Of a DNA stretch of 64,000 bases, positions 13,301 to 28,300 are shown one piece after another. Numbering within the stretch: the first letter of the stretch is position 1; the number at the start of each line of letters is the position of its first letter. Below the pieces are notes generated by a model that worked only from the letters and a program-made list of their open reading frames with translations, did no database searches and was not told the DNA's origin. The DNA is from Spirodela intermedia (taxonomy: Eukaryota > Streptophyta > Magnoliopsida > Alismatales > Araceae). The position numbers and the translations under genes were made by a program. The DNA lies in assembly GCA_902729315.2 (NCBI GenBank), contig LR746272.1, forward strand, positions 744,001 through 808,000, read 5' to 3'.

Positions 13301-16300
13301 TGAACAGTCATCTCATGAGGTTGCATAATCTCTTATCTCTCTCTGGATTATTCTCACGAGTCGGCTCTGATATGGGACACATTCAACCTCCTACAGAATC
13401 AGATATAGATTTTCCTACTGTAATTTGACAAGGGGATAAGGCACAAAACGCTCTACTTCTAAAATTATGAGATCCTCACAAGATTCTCACATTCTCACAA
13501 GCAGTATTCATTCTTATTCTCCTAACTCTTTTGAGTTTTTTGTAAGAGATTATTAATGTAGAAGATCAAAGAAGAGATGAAACCTCAACAAAAATGATAC
13601 TCAACAACAAGTTGAGCCACCTAATGATCAATTTAAGCGAGAAAAACTGAATAAAGAAGGCAACATTTGTTTCTAATAAAAAAAATGAGCTGTGCTAAAA
13701 TTTTATTGCCACATGCAATCTTCATAAACGGGTACATAAATGGCATAAACACCTAACACCAGAAGTTGACAGCATAGGAAAAGCCTACAGCTTAAAAGAG
13801 CATTGCATGACCTAAAAAAGTCACCAAAACCTTCCTTCAGTCACGTCCAATGGGCTATGATAAGATTTCGCAGTAGAATGAAATTAAGGCCACTCTTATT
13901 GTCAGAAAGCCAGACATTCGGTTCTTGTGCAAATTATTGGCATGGATCACATAGTGATTACAAAAGCTGATGACTAAATAATATGAAAGCTAATGAAAAC
14001 ACTAGCCAAGATTTTTTGAAATTACAGATTTCATCAAAGTAAAATACTTTCTTCGCACTGAAGTTGTAAGATCCCAAAAGGGGATTTATATTTACTCAAA
14101 TATAAGCTAGATCTAATGAAGGAGAAAAGGAACTCTGGGTACAAGGCAACAATCACACCAAATTGTAACCAATCATTGTGTAACTAGTACAAATGGAACA
14201 CATTGTGTTAATATAACTCCAGATGTCGATGGTGGGTTTGCCAGTAATATTTGTCTTTTAGAACACTAGATTTAGATAACAATAATCATTGTAGGGATGC
14301 TTCAGGCATCACTCAAATGAGACCTATGAGATATATGGAGTCTTAGCTAGGAAATGGAACCCTATTCAGTCTCTCGGACCAAGCACACAAAGAAGACTGT
14401 ACTGACGCCGTTTGGGCAATATCTCATAATGTCATCAAGACCACCACATGCTATTATTTATTGTTGAGCTACTCAGTCATTGGAGAAGCAAGAAGTAGCA
14501 GTACGGGCCAAACCAAGAGGAAAAATCGAATACAAGACGACAGCTCATGGTACAGCTGAGCTATTGTAACTTAGTTTTTCCTAGCAAGATCCTTGAATAG
14601 GAGTGTAGCAACCATTCAAATTCAATAGTGATATTAAGACAACAATAAACATTGAAAATTATCTGGTGCAAGATGTTAGACGAATTCACTGAATCGAAAT
14701 CATTAGGAACATGGCATTGTAAAATGCAAAAATGTATCCTGTATTGGGCATCAAGCATTATACACACTCACACAGTAAAAGAAAAAAACGATTACCCCTC
14801 TCCTGCATTTAGCAGATTTTCCATTACTCTTCTCCTGGTGAATCATGCATTTACAATAATGAAAATAAAGAGTATAAATGCATGACAATGTTTCAAATAA
14901 AATCCAAATTTGAAATGTACATTTTTAGCCCTTGACAAATTGCCACATTTGTATTAATGTGAGCATTACGTAGGTAATTATTTGATAAAATAATTGGTCA
15001 CTTTTAGGTCTTTGATTTCACGAAAAGAATCCTTTACATGTTATATTAGGTTATCAAAGAATTACATCATATGCTTATTTACTCATTTCTAGGGTCTCTC
15101 TCATTATTCAGTAGGTGAGTAGCTTGAATATCCAGGTAACAAATAATGACCACCTGTTTTACATAACAAATAAACCAGTTGTGTCATAACAAGAAACAAA
15201 AAATCCCTGTATCGAGTTATCAAGGACGACAGTACCCAATTACCAGTTCAATAATTTGACTATGAAACATGAGCACATATATAGTTGATGATGGAACCAA
15301 CTGAATGCAACAGTCTATACTCAAATTACCTTGAATCTTGAAGCAACAGATGAAAACTTGTATGAAGATCTCGAATCGTCTTGCAACCTAGGGAAAAGTG
15401 CCGATATAAAGGTACATTGCGATGATGACAACAAATTTCGGTGTTCTATAACAACATAGTCACGATTTTTTTCTAGAAATGCCTCTGTTTGATATGACAC
15501 CTACAAAAAGAAAGGAAGTCGCAACCATCCCCTATAAGATTAAATCATTTTAGTGCATTCCTCCAACAGTGATTTGGTTAAAAAACAACTTACCCTACCA
15601 GCATAATGCGATAGAGTGAAGTCAGTCTCAGAGAATTTGGCCTTTTCCAACCTTGGATGTCCTCTGAAACTCTGAAACAATTTCGTCGAGAATGTTTCAT
15701 GGGTTGACTTAGGGAACATGCTGCAAAATATTAAAACATCAACCTTTGAAATAGAACCACATGAGTCTAAATTGATATCAAATTTAAAATAAAAAAAACG
15801 TGCAAGAAAGCAGGAATTTACCATGCTTCGTTCAACAGTGAAACTATTCCAATAGGTTTCTGCAAACAGAAGGATCCAGCATAAATGAAGGTTTCAAAAA
15901 AAAAGAGAACAGTGCGTGTATCTTATCAAAGGAAAATGCTTCTAGTCTAAGAGAACAAATTATAGCCAACAAATGGCAAATTGAAATCGTAGAGGCCAAA
16001 AAGGGTGTCAAGAGACGTACAATCATGAGACAATGCATCAAAGAGTTCAGAAAAAGGATCGCCTGATCAATAATGACCGAATTATACTATGGGTAAACAT
16101 GAATTGAAAATTTTCAGTGAGTTCTGGCTGATACCGTCGACAAATTATTCAGAACCAAACCTTTTCTTAATTGAGTCAGATTGACATGAAGATATCCAGA
16201 ATGATAAGTTGTAATTCAGATTATCAACATTATCAGTAACACTAAGGTAGATATTATTCCACATTCATGATATTTCAGAAGACAGAGTATGCAAAAAATT

Positions 16301-19300
16301 TACACTATCCAATGTCAATTTCTCGCAAGAAGATAAGTAAAATTTTCAGAGAATATGCTATTGCTCGACAGAAGGAAATCAGTCAAGATTCTAACCATAT
16401 AAATAATCTATAACATATTAATTGCGGCAAAAAAATGACTACGAATCATAACTTCAGATGAAATCTATGGCAAAAAAATAATGTAAATAATGTAAATAAA
16501 AACGAAATGAAAACTTTCCCGTACTACCTGGTGATATGATAAACTAGGAAAATGAAAGCAAAAGTAAAAATCAGAAGGGATAACATGAACCTTCTCGATT
16601 AAATCAAGAATGTCTTGATTGTCAATGAATTCAATATAGCTCCAATTGATCTCCTCGGTGCTATATTCTTCCTGTTCCATCTTGAACACGTGCTGAAAAA
16701 AGTGGCTATACGTTATAGAAATGAACCATATGGCTTAAGAAATTGCAAAGCAGCTGTGTACCTCATTGAAATGTTGTTGAAGCTTCTCATTAGCAAAATT
16801 TATACAAAACTGCTCGAAACTGTACAAAAAGTCAGCAAAATGAAATAGCCTAAATGGATATAGAATACATAAGTATTAAAGCATTGAAATTAAGTAAATC
16901 ACAAGAAGTAAACAATTAAATCCACCTAAAGTGGACTACATGCCCCTAAAGCAAACGGTTAAATCCACCTAAAGCAGATGGGTACATCATTCACCTTGAA
17001 ATGATGTAACCAAACCCGGCAGTTTTTGCATCACCGGGAAAAATTGAACTCAGACAGCACAACATCATCGAATAATCATATTTTTTTCTTGAATTAGACA
17101 GCTAAGTACATCACTAAACAGGTAGAATTGCCTATTTTCCAGAGGAGAGATCATGAAGGAATAAGTGATGGGACTATAATAAGTTAATCACGACAAACTA
17201 GCATAACAGAAATGAAGAGAAGCTTAATTAGGCCTAATGATCTATAGCACTCATTATATTCCTTTTCTCATGGTATATAATAAACTGTACATGAAAATAA
17301 AGTACGAAAATTTAAAACACTTGTCACAGAAACCATTTACCTGTTGTGTTCAAAGCATTCGAATCCATAGATATCCAAAACTCCAATCTGTATTTTTGAA
17401 TTTTTATCCTGTCCAACAGACTTGTTGATATTTTCCACAAGCCTGAGAGTAGATTGGAAAACAATCAAATACTAAGTAGATACCTATAAAAAATATCAGA
17501 AGAAATTCGCAAAGAAATCATTCAATATACCAATCAAATAACCGAGCATATACAGTCTTTGCTAATGCATCACGACTTGCTGCCGCAGCCTCACAGTCAA
17601 GAGTTTTGACAATAATTCCCTCATTAGTCTGTATTGAGCGAGTGCACAATGTTCCAAGCAAAAGATTCGGATTACACCTTATCCAAGAAGAAAAATAAAA
17701 AGGATATTAAAAAATGAGGTAGTGACACATATATTAAATTTGAAGGTAACCATGATCTGTCTTTGTGACGCTATTCCAAAAATCAAAATTGTACCACAGA
17801 TATAATAACAAAGAATATAGCAGAACCATTCTCAAAGAAAAAACAACTGACACTTCCATAAATAGTTTCTCTTAAGCCTTCAAGATCACCAAACTACCCT
17901 ATCAGGAAAAGGCAATCAGCCCAAGGGCTTCAATAACGACCTTCTTTCCTTCCAGCAGAAAATGAGAAACAAATCCGGTAATTCTTTTCCAGATCTAGAT
18001 AATGATCTTCAGCTAATCTGTGCCCCATGAGGCACCCAATAATCTAATTCCCAGGATTTGACAAAAACCTACTCTGCACGATATAAGCATGTTGATACAA
18101 TTCTTGTCAATTCACGGAGCTCATTACATGGCTAAATTATTAAATCAACGTACTGGGCAAATTCAATCAAGAGATGACTGAATGAAAAAAGGTTAAAGGG
18201 AAACTGTAATTTATAAACAAACATAAATCACCTTCAGTCATTTTTCATAGGCTCCCTATGGTTCCACCCAACCTCTATCTACTTGTAGACTGTAGTCGAG
18301 ATAACACATGGTCTGAAGCTCTGATAAGCGCCCAGCACTCATGGAAGAAGAACTCAATCTTTATTGATCAAAAAGAGATTACAAGGAGAGCGGGATCCAG
18401 TATTTATATCAGATCCCTAGAAGGTTCTAGACATACTGATGTAACATGAAATGAAAGGTGCATGAGGACATATATGTAAACATGTAAGGTATATAGGTTA
18501 TTAAGTACATCTCGACGACACTTCCCCTCAAGCTGGTGAATGGATGTCGTCCGTTCCCAGGTTGGGAATAATCTTCTGCAGTTGTGCACCCGAGATGCCT
18601 TTAGTAAGCATTTCTATCAACTGATTATTTGTTGAAATGTATGATATACAAATCACATTGACCTCAAGTTTCTCTTTGATGAAATGGCGATCAATCTCCA
18701 CATGTTTGGTACGGTCATGCTGTACTGGGTTGTGCACTAGATTGATTGCTGGCTTATTGTCGCAATCAAGTGCTTGACCCAAAGTAACTCACATATTCTT
18801 TGGGCCAGTGCCCTAAGTTCAGCCTCAGCACTTGATCGAGCAACTACATTCTGTTTTTCACTCCGCTAGCTGACAAGGTTGCTACCAACAAAAGTAAGAT
18901 GACTGGAGGTTGACATTCGATCAATCGTTGAGCCTGCATAATCAACATCTGTAAACATATTAACCTCTACCTTTCCACTTCGTTTAAAAAGAACCCCTAT
19001 TCCCGGTGTGCCTTTTAAATAATGTAGCACTCAGTAGGCAACATGTAAATGACACTCTTTAGGTTGATGCATAAATTGGCTCAATATACTCACTGTACAT
19101 GAGATATTCGGTCAAATGTGCTAGATAAAGTAGTCAGCCAATGAGAAGTTGATACATCTCATGGTCTAATCTGTCATACACCATTTCTGGTTTGGATCAA
19201 TAGGTGTATTAGCTGGTTTACATGCAGATTTCCCTGTTTCAACTAACAAATCTGTTATGTACTCTTGTTGAGAAATAAAAATACCTTTAAAAGAATGTGC

Positions 19301-22300
19301 CACTTCAATTCTTAAAAAATACTTGAGTCGTCCCAAAGTCTTGACATCAAAATCTTGGGCCAAACAATTGCTCAAGTTTTGGATCTCCCCTTGATCATTT
19401 CTTGTGATGGTAATATCATCAAACATAAACCAATAAAACCGTAACTCTCCCTAAAGAAGAGCGTTTAAATAATAATGTGTGATCAGCATTACTTTGGTTG
19501 TGATTCAGTTTCTTCATGGCTACTGTAAACCTTCCAAACCATGCACGTGGAGACTGTTTGAGGCCATAAAGGGATTTCTTTAACTTGTAAACAAGATTAG
19601 ATGAATGATTACCCTCATATCCTGGTGGACGAGTCATGTAGACTTCTTCACCCAAATCACCATGCAAGAATACATTTTTAACATCAAACTGTTGAATATT
19701 CCAGCTGAAAATTCCTGCTAAGCATTTTGGCCACTGGTGCAAAAGTTTCTTGATAATTTATTCCATATATTTGTGTATAACCCTTAGCCACCAGCTGGGC
19801 TTTATACCTCTCAATTGAACCATCTAATTTATATTTCATTGTGTACATCCATTTGCAACCGACAGTCTTCTAACCTCGTGGCAATTCCACTAGATCCCAT
19901 AGCTGAATTTTTGCAAGAGCTCTCATCTCATCATCCATGACTTGTTTCCACTTAAGATTTGATAAAGCCTCAAAGAGATTTTTTTGGAATGGTAATGGTG
20001 TCTAAGGATGCACAGAATGATTGATAGGGTGAAGAAAGTCTGTGATAAGACAAAAAATTGGCAGCTGGGTACAAGGGTGTTTTTGTACACTCCCTTATAG
20101 GTTTGCACAGGGCAATGGGAAGTGAAACATGAGGTAGGATTGCAGGATCATCAGATGAAGGAGATGTTAATGGCTGTATATTTTCTAAGGTCAGATCAGA
20201 ATATTGGATTTTTGGTGAATCGTGAATTTCCCCTCGCCTAGAATAAATCTTGCCAAATCTTAGGTTTTTAGGAAGCAGATTCAATATAGGACTGGGTATT
20301 TTAGGGACTGAAATGGAAATGAACAGGTTACCAGCTGAAGATAAGAGTGAAGAATCTACATGTTGATCCATATGAGCTGTAGAAAATAGATGTTGATCAC
20401 TAGATGGAGATTCTTTAAAATAAGAATCAGATTCATGAAATGTAACATCCAATGAAATAAAAAAAAATCTAAAATGAGGGTGGTAACATTTGTACACCTT
20501 TTGATTGGTAGCATAACCAAGAAATACACATTTAATTGATCTCGGTTCTAGTTTGCCTTTGATTTGATTATGAACGTGAACAAAAAAGACACAACCAAAT
20601 GTCTTAGGTTCTACCCTAACTTTAAGTCGATGGTCTGGGAAAAACTTGGCTACTGAATCTAACAAGTTGTGGAAGGCTAAAGTTCTAGATGGTAATCAGT
20701 TAATGAGGTATGTGGCTATTAGAACAGTCTCCCCCCAAAAACCTTTAGGTACATAATGCTGAAATAAAATTGATCGAGTGACTTCTAAAAGATGACGATT
20801 TTTTCTTTCAGCTAAACCATTCTGCTGTGGGGTATAGACACAAGAAGATTCACGTATGATGCCCTCTGTCTAGAAGTATAAATTCAGATTTTGGCTAAAA
20901 TACTCTTTAGCATTATCAAATCTGAATTTTTTAATACTAGTGCCAAACTGATTGTTTATCATGGCACAAAAAGATTTTAGAACATCACACACATCAGATT
21001 TTTGTTTGAGAAGTAAGACCCACATACATCTTGTACAATTATCAATGAAAGTGGCAAACCATTTATTACCACGAATGTCATTAATGGGACATGGTCCCTA
21101 AATGTCACTATGAATTAGGAAGAAAGAAACATCACTCCTTTCCCCTTGAGATTGAAATGAAGTACATATGTGTTTAGAAAGTTCACACACATTACATTTA
21201 AGAGCATCTAATGACACCTTTCTAAACAAAGTAAGAAAAACTATTTTGAAAATGCTAAAGTATGGATGACCCAATCATTGGTGAAGTAATTGTATATTAA
21301 TGACATCTCCTAGAGGTTCTAGAGATTGATCTGCTTCCACTAGATATGTTTGGCTCAGTCCTTCTAAAAGATAAAGACCTGCATATTCTCTAGCAACTCC
21401 AATCCTCTGATGATGTACCTTATCAAATATGACACAAACATCTTCATCAAAAAAAAACACGATAAGGTGAGTCTCTAACAAGTTTCTTAATTGAAATGAG
21501 GTTTGTAAATAACTTGGGGACATGAAGAATATTAGTAAGAACCCCTAGAGGTTTAAGTCTAATGTCTCATATATCTGCGACAGTTATAAAGGATCCGTCT
21601 ACAATAGTCACTTTTCTGCCACTAGGACGGATTGTATTTGGTGAAAAGGCTAGAAGAGTTAGTCATGTGGTCCGTTGCTCTTGAGTGCACTACCTAATTA
21701 TTAAAAATATCTTTAGAAGAGACTCTAACTTCAAGAGAATGGTGAAACACACCAGGCTGAATTGATGAGAACTGTGTTACTGTCGACTTCAGTGTTTCTA
21801 ACGCAATTTGAAGTCGCTCTATATCCTCAATCTAAGGAGAAGAAGAATGTTGATTGATTTGAGAATCTAACGACTGACTAGTCAGTAATCTTGCTGCCAA
21901 ATGTGCCTGATTGTCATATTTTTCAGTGCCAAAATTTTGTGGTTTACCATGCAGCTTATAACATCTATCTCCAGTGTAACGAGCTTTCATGCAATATGTA
22001 CACCACAGATTATCACGAAAATCAGTCTTCTGATTTCTTTCTTGGCCATGCTGGGGCTGTTTAACTTGATCTGAGGCTTTCTTCAAAATTTCTCCTTATT
22101 TAATCATAAATACAATACTGTCAACTTCAGTCACTGACAACATTAATTTTTGACGACTTTCCTCATTCAAAAAGATGAAAATAGTTCCATCCAAATGACA
22201 TTTCCTTTCACGACTCAAAATCTGTTGTCTGACTTGATGAAAAATAGAATTAAGTCCAGCCAAAAAATTTAACACTCTTCTTCGTTCTATAAAATGTCGT

Positions 22301-25300
22301 AGGACAACAATTTCTACAGGTTTTTCTATATCAATACTGAGATAATAATCAATTTTCTATCATAAATTTTTCAATTCTCCTGCATATTTCATCACACATT
22401 TATTTCCTTGAATTGTGGACATAGATTTTGTCTCAAGTTCATATAAATGTGCCTCATTGTTTCTTTGTGAAAATTTCGTGTGAACTGTTCCCCACAAGTC
22501 TTTGACTGTCGATAGAAAGAAAAAATCTCAGCTAATTTGGGAAATCATTGTTCCTCAAAGCTAGGTTTTGATTAAAGCATCTTCTCTCCATCTACGAAAT
22601 TCTGGAGACAATGGATCCGGTTTCCCCTCAATCAGATGATGTAACATCCCTCTTCCAGTCAATACCTCTCGAACATATTCTAACCATTGAATTAAATTGA
22701 ATCCAATCAATTTGAACTATAGAGGCATTGCAAGAAGTTCTATGAGTAATCTTGGACCACTTGGACCAAGATTAACTTCCCTTGTCTAGGTTGGATCCCC
22801 CACAGATGACGAAGAACTGTCTCCCACATTCTCCATTTAAAGAGATGTTCAAATTCACGAAATATCAAATCCGTGAACAAATCTCAATGGAGGCAAGAAA
22901 AAATGGCGCAAGAACCGCAACAAACTAGTAGATCAGTGCAGAAGCAAAGAAATGGCTCACACCTGGATTCGCTCTGAAAGAAACACAACAAAACAGAAGA
23001 TCTCTTGCGGGAAGTGTATAGCGCCTGTAACTCCAGCGAATAATGGGGAGAACGCCAACAAAGCAACATCAATTGTGACGGTGCTGAAAAATAGGTCTAA
23101 ACTCCTAGAATGGCTCTGATACCATGTAATCGAGATAACACATCGTCTAGAGCTCTGATAGGCGCCCAGCACTCATGGAGAAAGAACTCAAACTTTATTG
23201 ATCAAAAACAGTTTACAATGAAAGCGGGATCCAATATTTATACCAGATTCCTAGAAGGTTCTTGGCATATTGATGTAACACAAAAAGAAAGGTACATGAG
23301 GACATATATGTAAACTTGTAAGGTATACAGATTATTAAGTACATCTCGACAACATAAACCAAAGTGAGGCACATTGTTCCAAGGTCTATCAAACCAAGAG
23401 CATCTAAGCTCTGCTGTGTATTGTCCCGTACCAAGGGCACCAAAACTTTGACAAAGTGACTTTTTGGATGATGTAGGTATCCATTGTATTCTCTGATATT
23501 GATCATTTTTTTTCCAGAATATTAGTTATGTCCGTACAACAAACCTTTTCTTTATGCCCTTCATTATCGTGTGTACCTTATGCTGTTGATCAATTAAACA
23601 ATTTGCATTGAATATTCTAAGTGAAAAATAACATATATAGATACCTAAGTTGTTTGCCATGTAGTTAAACAAAATATTTTATTCTTTGTTTCATATTTTA
23701 ATTTATTCAAAACTAGAAAGACACCTTGTCGTGCTACATAGATATTAAATGGTAAGCCATTACAAAGGTCAGCCCCAAAAAATGCGAAGGATATGCGTGG
23801 AAAACATTGGTGAAAGTACATCATGACTCATCACTATGTGGGACTGCACACGAGCTTCGTAACCTCATTGGCTGTCTGCCATTTCATCATGAAAAAAGAA
23901 GATAATAAAATCGCCTTAAAAAAATGTGAACGATATGCTAGGAAAACAGTGGCAACAGAACATTGTGTCTCATCGGTATTTGGAACTGCACACAAGCTTA
24001 GTAACCTTATTGGCTGTCTGTCATTTCATCATACAAAACAAAATAATAAGGTCTTCACAGATGTATCATTCCTATATTAAAAAATTGGTGGAAATCCCCA
24101 CCTTCCACGTAAAATTGAATTTCTTAAGTATTGACAAACAGAAATAGGAAAGAACCTTAAAAGGTGTTGATCAAATTTTAAAAAAAAAATTAAAGTTTAG
24201 ACACTCTGCCGAGAAAAATCTATTTGGCAATGGTACAACATCTACTTAGCTTACCTAAATAAATTCGCAGTCTCCAGAAGATGATATTTAGACTTCTCAT
24301 CCTTGATAATCGACGAATCATGCTCTTGCCCAGGAGAAAATTCAATGTTTCCAAGATGTAAAATAGCAGCCAAGATGCGGAAAATAGCTTCCTGAACATT
24401 ATAAAGAATGCAACAAGAAATAGAACACTGAGTAGCAAACTTATAAGGGATAGAAAAGGTATTCATTCACTGACTAAGAAGAAAGGGAACCAAAGAAATG
24501 CAGAGGAATAAAGTTTAAAAACCTGATCACTAGAGCTTATACCAACTACATCCATTGCCCTCCTAGTTCTCAAATATTCGGCTGTACTATTAATTCCATC
24601 TAAATCGTACGTATTACTCTGATTCAAGTAATGAAAATTGCTCGGATGGCCAAGCTTGTAATTATTTGCATCCTGAAAATAAAAGTGAAACATGTTAAGG
24701 CAAAAAACATTTAAGTATTTCACAAAGGACGGCCACAAAATAACTAAAAACTTTGCCGGAAAATGAAACCACAAGCAATTTTCTACAGGGCTTTCACATC
24801 AGTTGACTTCATCAAGCATAAACTGGTTCTGACAGATGCCTAAGACAATTGTATGAAATAAGTGAATAAACCGTCTTCATGAAAACAGAACCATGAACCA
24901 TTGATAAGCAAGTATCTCCATAAAGGTGGCCACAATTACAATCGAAATGCATATGCGGTACCTTTTTTCATTTGAGTTTTGGTGTGTCAGGCGAGGATGC
25001 CAAGACCAAAAATCATAAGAAATTCGTTTTTCTTAGGACAAAGTCGCATACACACAGAAGCTTTGGAGGCTCATTTAAACCTTCCACTTGTTTAGTAATC
25101 CAGACTGAACAGAGCAGTAGTTTGGATTTGCAGAGACATTCGCAAACAAGCATTTTTCGGAGAAAAATGAATATCTGGTGAATAGTCGGGTATGCCTTCT
25201 GAGAAAGCAGTAGATTTCACAAGGAAGAACAAAGGAGAAAGCAATATGCTTTGCAATAAGAGAATTCTATTCTGCTGGATGACCCATAAAATAGGTTTCG

Positions 25301-28300
25301 AGTTCCCAGACATCGTGTTTTTCAACGGTACCATTCCAGGAAGGAAAAAAAATTCAAGTTGATTAAAATTCATGGTGGGCAGTAAAACCTAGCTTCAAAT
25401 GTTTAGGTTTACTAAATAAGGTTTCAATTAAGAACTCCAAAAAAAAACCCTTACTGGGAATATAGAAGCACGTTTTGCTACAGATTACTTTGGCACCAAA
25501 ACCCCTATCCCTCTTCCACTACACTAAACTGCCTAGGTAACACTCAGACAACACCTTAAAAACTGAGAGTCAAACAAATTAAAATCTTACATTTCTAACC
25601 CTTCAAATCACGAAAATAAACTAACCAACAACTCCAGTAAACCGAGAAATTCTAAACCGATTTGAAGAAATAGAAAAACATAGTCATAGGAAACTGTTCC
25701 ATCCAAACCAAAATGCAATCTTTATCCTTCATCCACCAGATCAAGCCCCAAAATTTTGCTAACAATGACTAAAGTGTAGTCTTTACATAAAATAGAGGGT
25801 ATATCAAATATTAATAATTGAAACTAATTTTCAACAAAAATAAAATGAGAATAATTCTATGAATCCGGTTCCAGATACAAATAAGAAAAAAATTAATCCG
25901 ATCACTAATTGAAAATTTTTAAAATCACATCATAAAATGTTGGAATTCATAACTACCTCCCCAGAGGCACAAAGCTGATAAAAACAGTGGTAGTTCCTTT
26001 CACGATCTGCTATCTTCACAACACGAGATCGCTCTAGAAGATAGGTCCTGATTGCAGCACCAGATATTCTTCCACTTGCATCAAACTGTATCTCCACAAA
26101 CTTTCCAAAACGACTGCACAAGAAAACCATTAACATTTGTGGAACATCACAAAGAACTTAAAACTATTCAACAACATTCAACTACGCAGGAATGAAGATC
26201 ACAGAGCTAAGCAATATTATCAAAACAATCAAGGGAAATGCCTAAAAAAAGAAAGAAACAACAAATAGTGGTTAAAACGGACACAGACACAACTGACCAT
26301 TAATCCAATAATTGGAAATGACGGATTACTACCAAATTAGTGTCTATGTAAAACAGTTAGAAATGGTAATAACTCCAAATCTACACAAAAATCCAAGACA
26401 AAGGGGAAAAAGTTAGGGCCATGATTTTGTCAATACTTGCAATTCCAACAATTATGTTGAGGATCTACAGTGTCAACTCAGGTTTCAGCGCAAGCATCAG
26501 CACAACTCACAAAGACAGACCTAGACCAAGACCTGAAACAAGCAGGTCAGCCCATGTGACACAAGCCAGTGCATAATCCAAGCTCAATCAAATCAGAAAT
26601 AGTTAAGATAACCGTACACAAACAAAAGCAGTTTCTAGCTGATCAGAACTGGAGTCAACCAACATCAATGGGAAAAGTTATCAACGGCTAGATTTGCAAC
26701 TGTCCACCATCGCAGATGAGGGTCCGCAAGCATTATTCCATATGACCAGCTAATTACCAATGCAGTGACAACCCCCAGAGTTTACTTTTCAAAAGGCAGA
26801 CAGAGGAGACCATGGGAAAAGAAGGATCTGAAGGAAGCAAAAGAAAACGCATGAAGGCATGCAACTAATGTGACCCTCTGCACGTCATTCAGTTTCATAT
26901 AAAGCTATCATCAGACCTTGGCCTCAATCAAGTTTCATCCATAACTCATTGTTTCCTCATTTGGAACCCCCAAGTACCCAAACAGAGACTATTCCTTATG
27001 TACCTTAGGAGTGCAGTATTATGTGCAACAATAGTTGTATAAACTTATTGAGAATAAAAGACCATATCAAAGAGATTCCAAGTAACGAAGGACTAACCTT
27101 GAGTTATCATTTCTAATTGTTCTTGCATTGCCAAAGGCCTCAAGAAGTGGGTTTGACTGCATCATCATCAAGTCCACGATCAATTACAAAATGATGGCAA
27201 CAGTCACATCAAGACAGGGGAAGCAGCCCTATGTCATCATTTAAGGAGTATAGCAAAGTGACGTAACGAAAATAATAATACTAGGAATTGGTAAGATAGT
27301 TCTTACTTCAAGAACTTGCTGTTCAACAGTTCGGTCATCACCAGTGAGTCGGCCTCCAACATATGTCAAATATTGCATAATTAGTTTTGTCGTTTCTGTT
27401 TTTCCAGCACCACTTTCCCCGCTTACCAAAATAGACTGGCTTTGAGCCTCAGTCATCATAGCTCTAATACACACGTGTTAACCATAAATTGATCATTGAA
27501 GCAGTTCGTGCTTGAAGTTAGTTGAAAGCATTTTTGGGCCTCACAGATCTCACCTGTAAGACGCATCGGCCACAGCAAAAACATGTGGACTTAGCTCCCC
27601 CAATCGGACACCCTTATATTGCTCCATCATGTGAGCATTGTAGAGATGAGGGAGTTTTGTAAATGGATTCACTGCAATCAATATGCTTCCGGTGTATGTC
27701 TAAAGAAACAAAAGGTGCAAGATTATAAGTTCCACCAACATGATACAAAAACAAAGAAAAAAAGTGTATTCATTCGTATACATATTAGAAAAGAAGATAA
27801 GGTTGATGACAAGCACAGGACAAAGGAGAGGACCACAACAAATGCAAAGATAATCAAGTCATGTGGAGCGTAATTATTGCCTTGCCACAGAGTTTGGACG
27901 TGTGGTATATGTGCATGCAATTTGCTCAAGGTTATTTTCGGTATTCTTCCGCATTATGGTATCTCCGAATTTCCACACCACAAAAGAGAGTTTTTAGGGC
28001 ATCCTCCAGTGATGTCACACAATAAAATTTTCATGGGTTGACTGTAGAATCTTGCAGCAGCAAGTAAGCATAGCTCGCACATTAAAAGTGAACCAGAATA
28101 AAAAAAGAAGGTTCATTGTTTTCACTTTTGCTCATTCTTCTTGCTCCCAACTCAAAGAAACAAGGATTATTCCTAAATCTAAACAAAGATTAAGACGAGG
28201 AAGATATCACTCTCCCCAAAAATTCCTGCTCAACTATGCCACATGAACTTCTAATATCACATACAAAAGAATATGCGAGGAACTATCATTCTACAAGTAA

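Larger units (their letters stand above)
18286..23359 (-). mobile_element. full-length, inactive Ty1/copia LTR retrotransposon
   Basis: Element body 18291-23354 on the minus strand, with 230-bp LTRs at both ends. In order it has a primer-binding site next to the 5' LTR, gag, integrase, reverse transcriptase, RNase H, and a polypurine tract next to the 3' LTR. Integrase before RT is the copia order. Flanking pentamers tagac (18286-18290) and taaac (23355-23359) match at four of five bases and look like an aged target-site duplication. It sits in the intron between myosin exons 17531-17677 and 24255-24391, in the same orientation as the gene. Confidence 0.92.
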
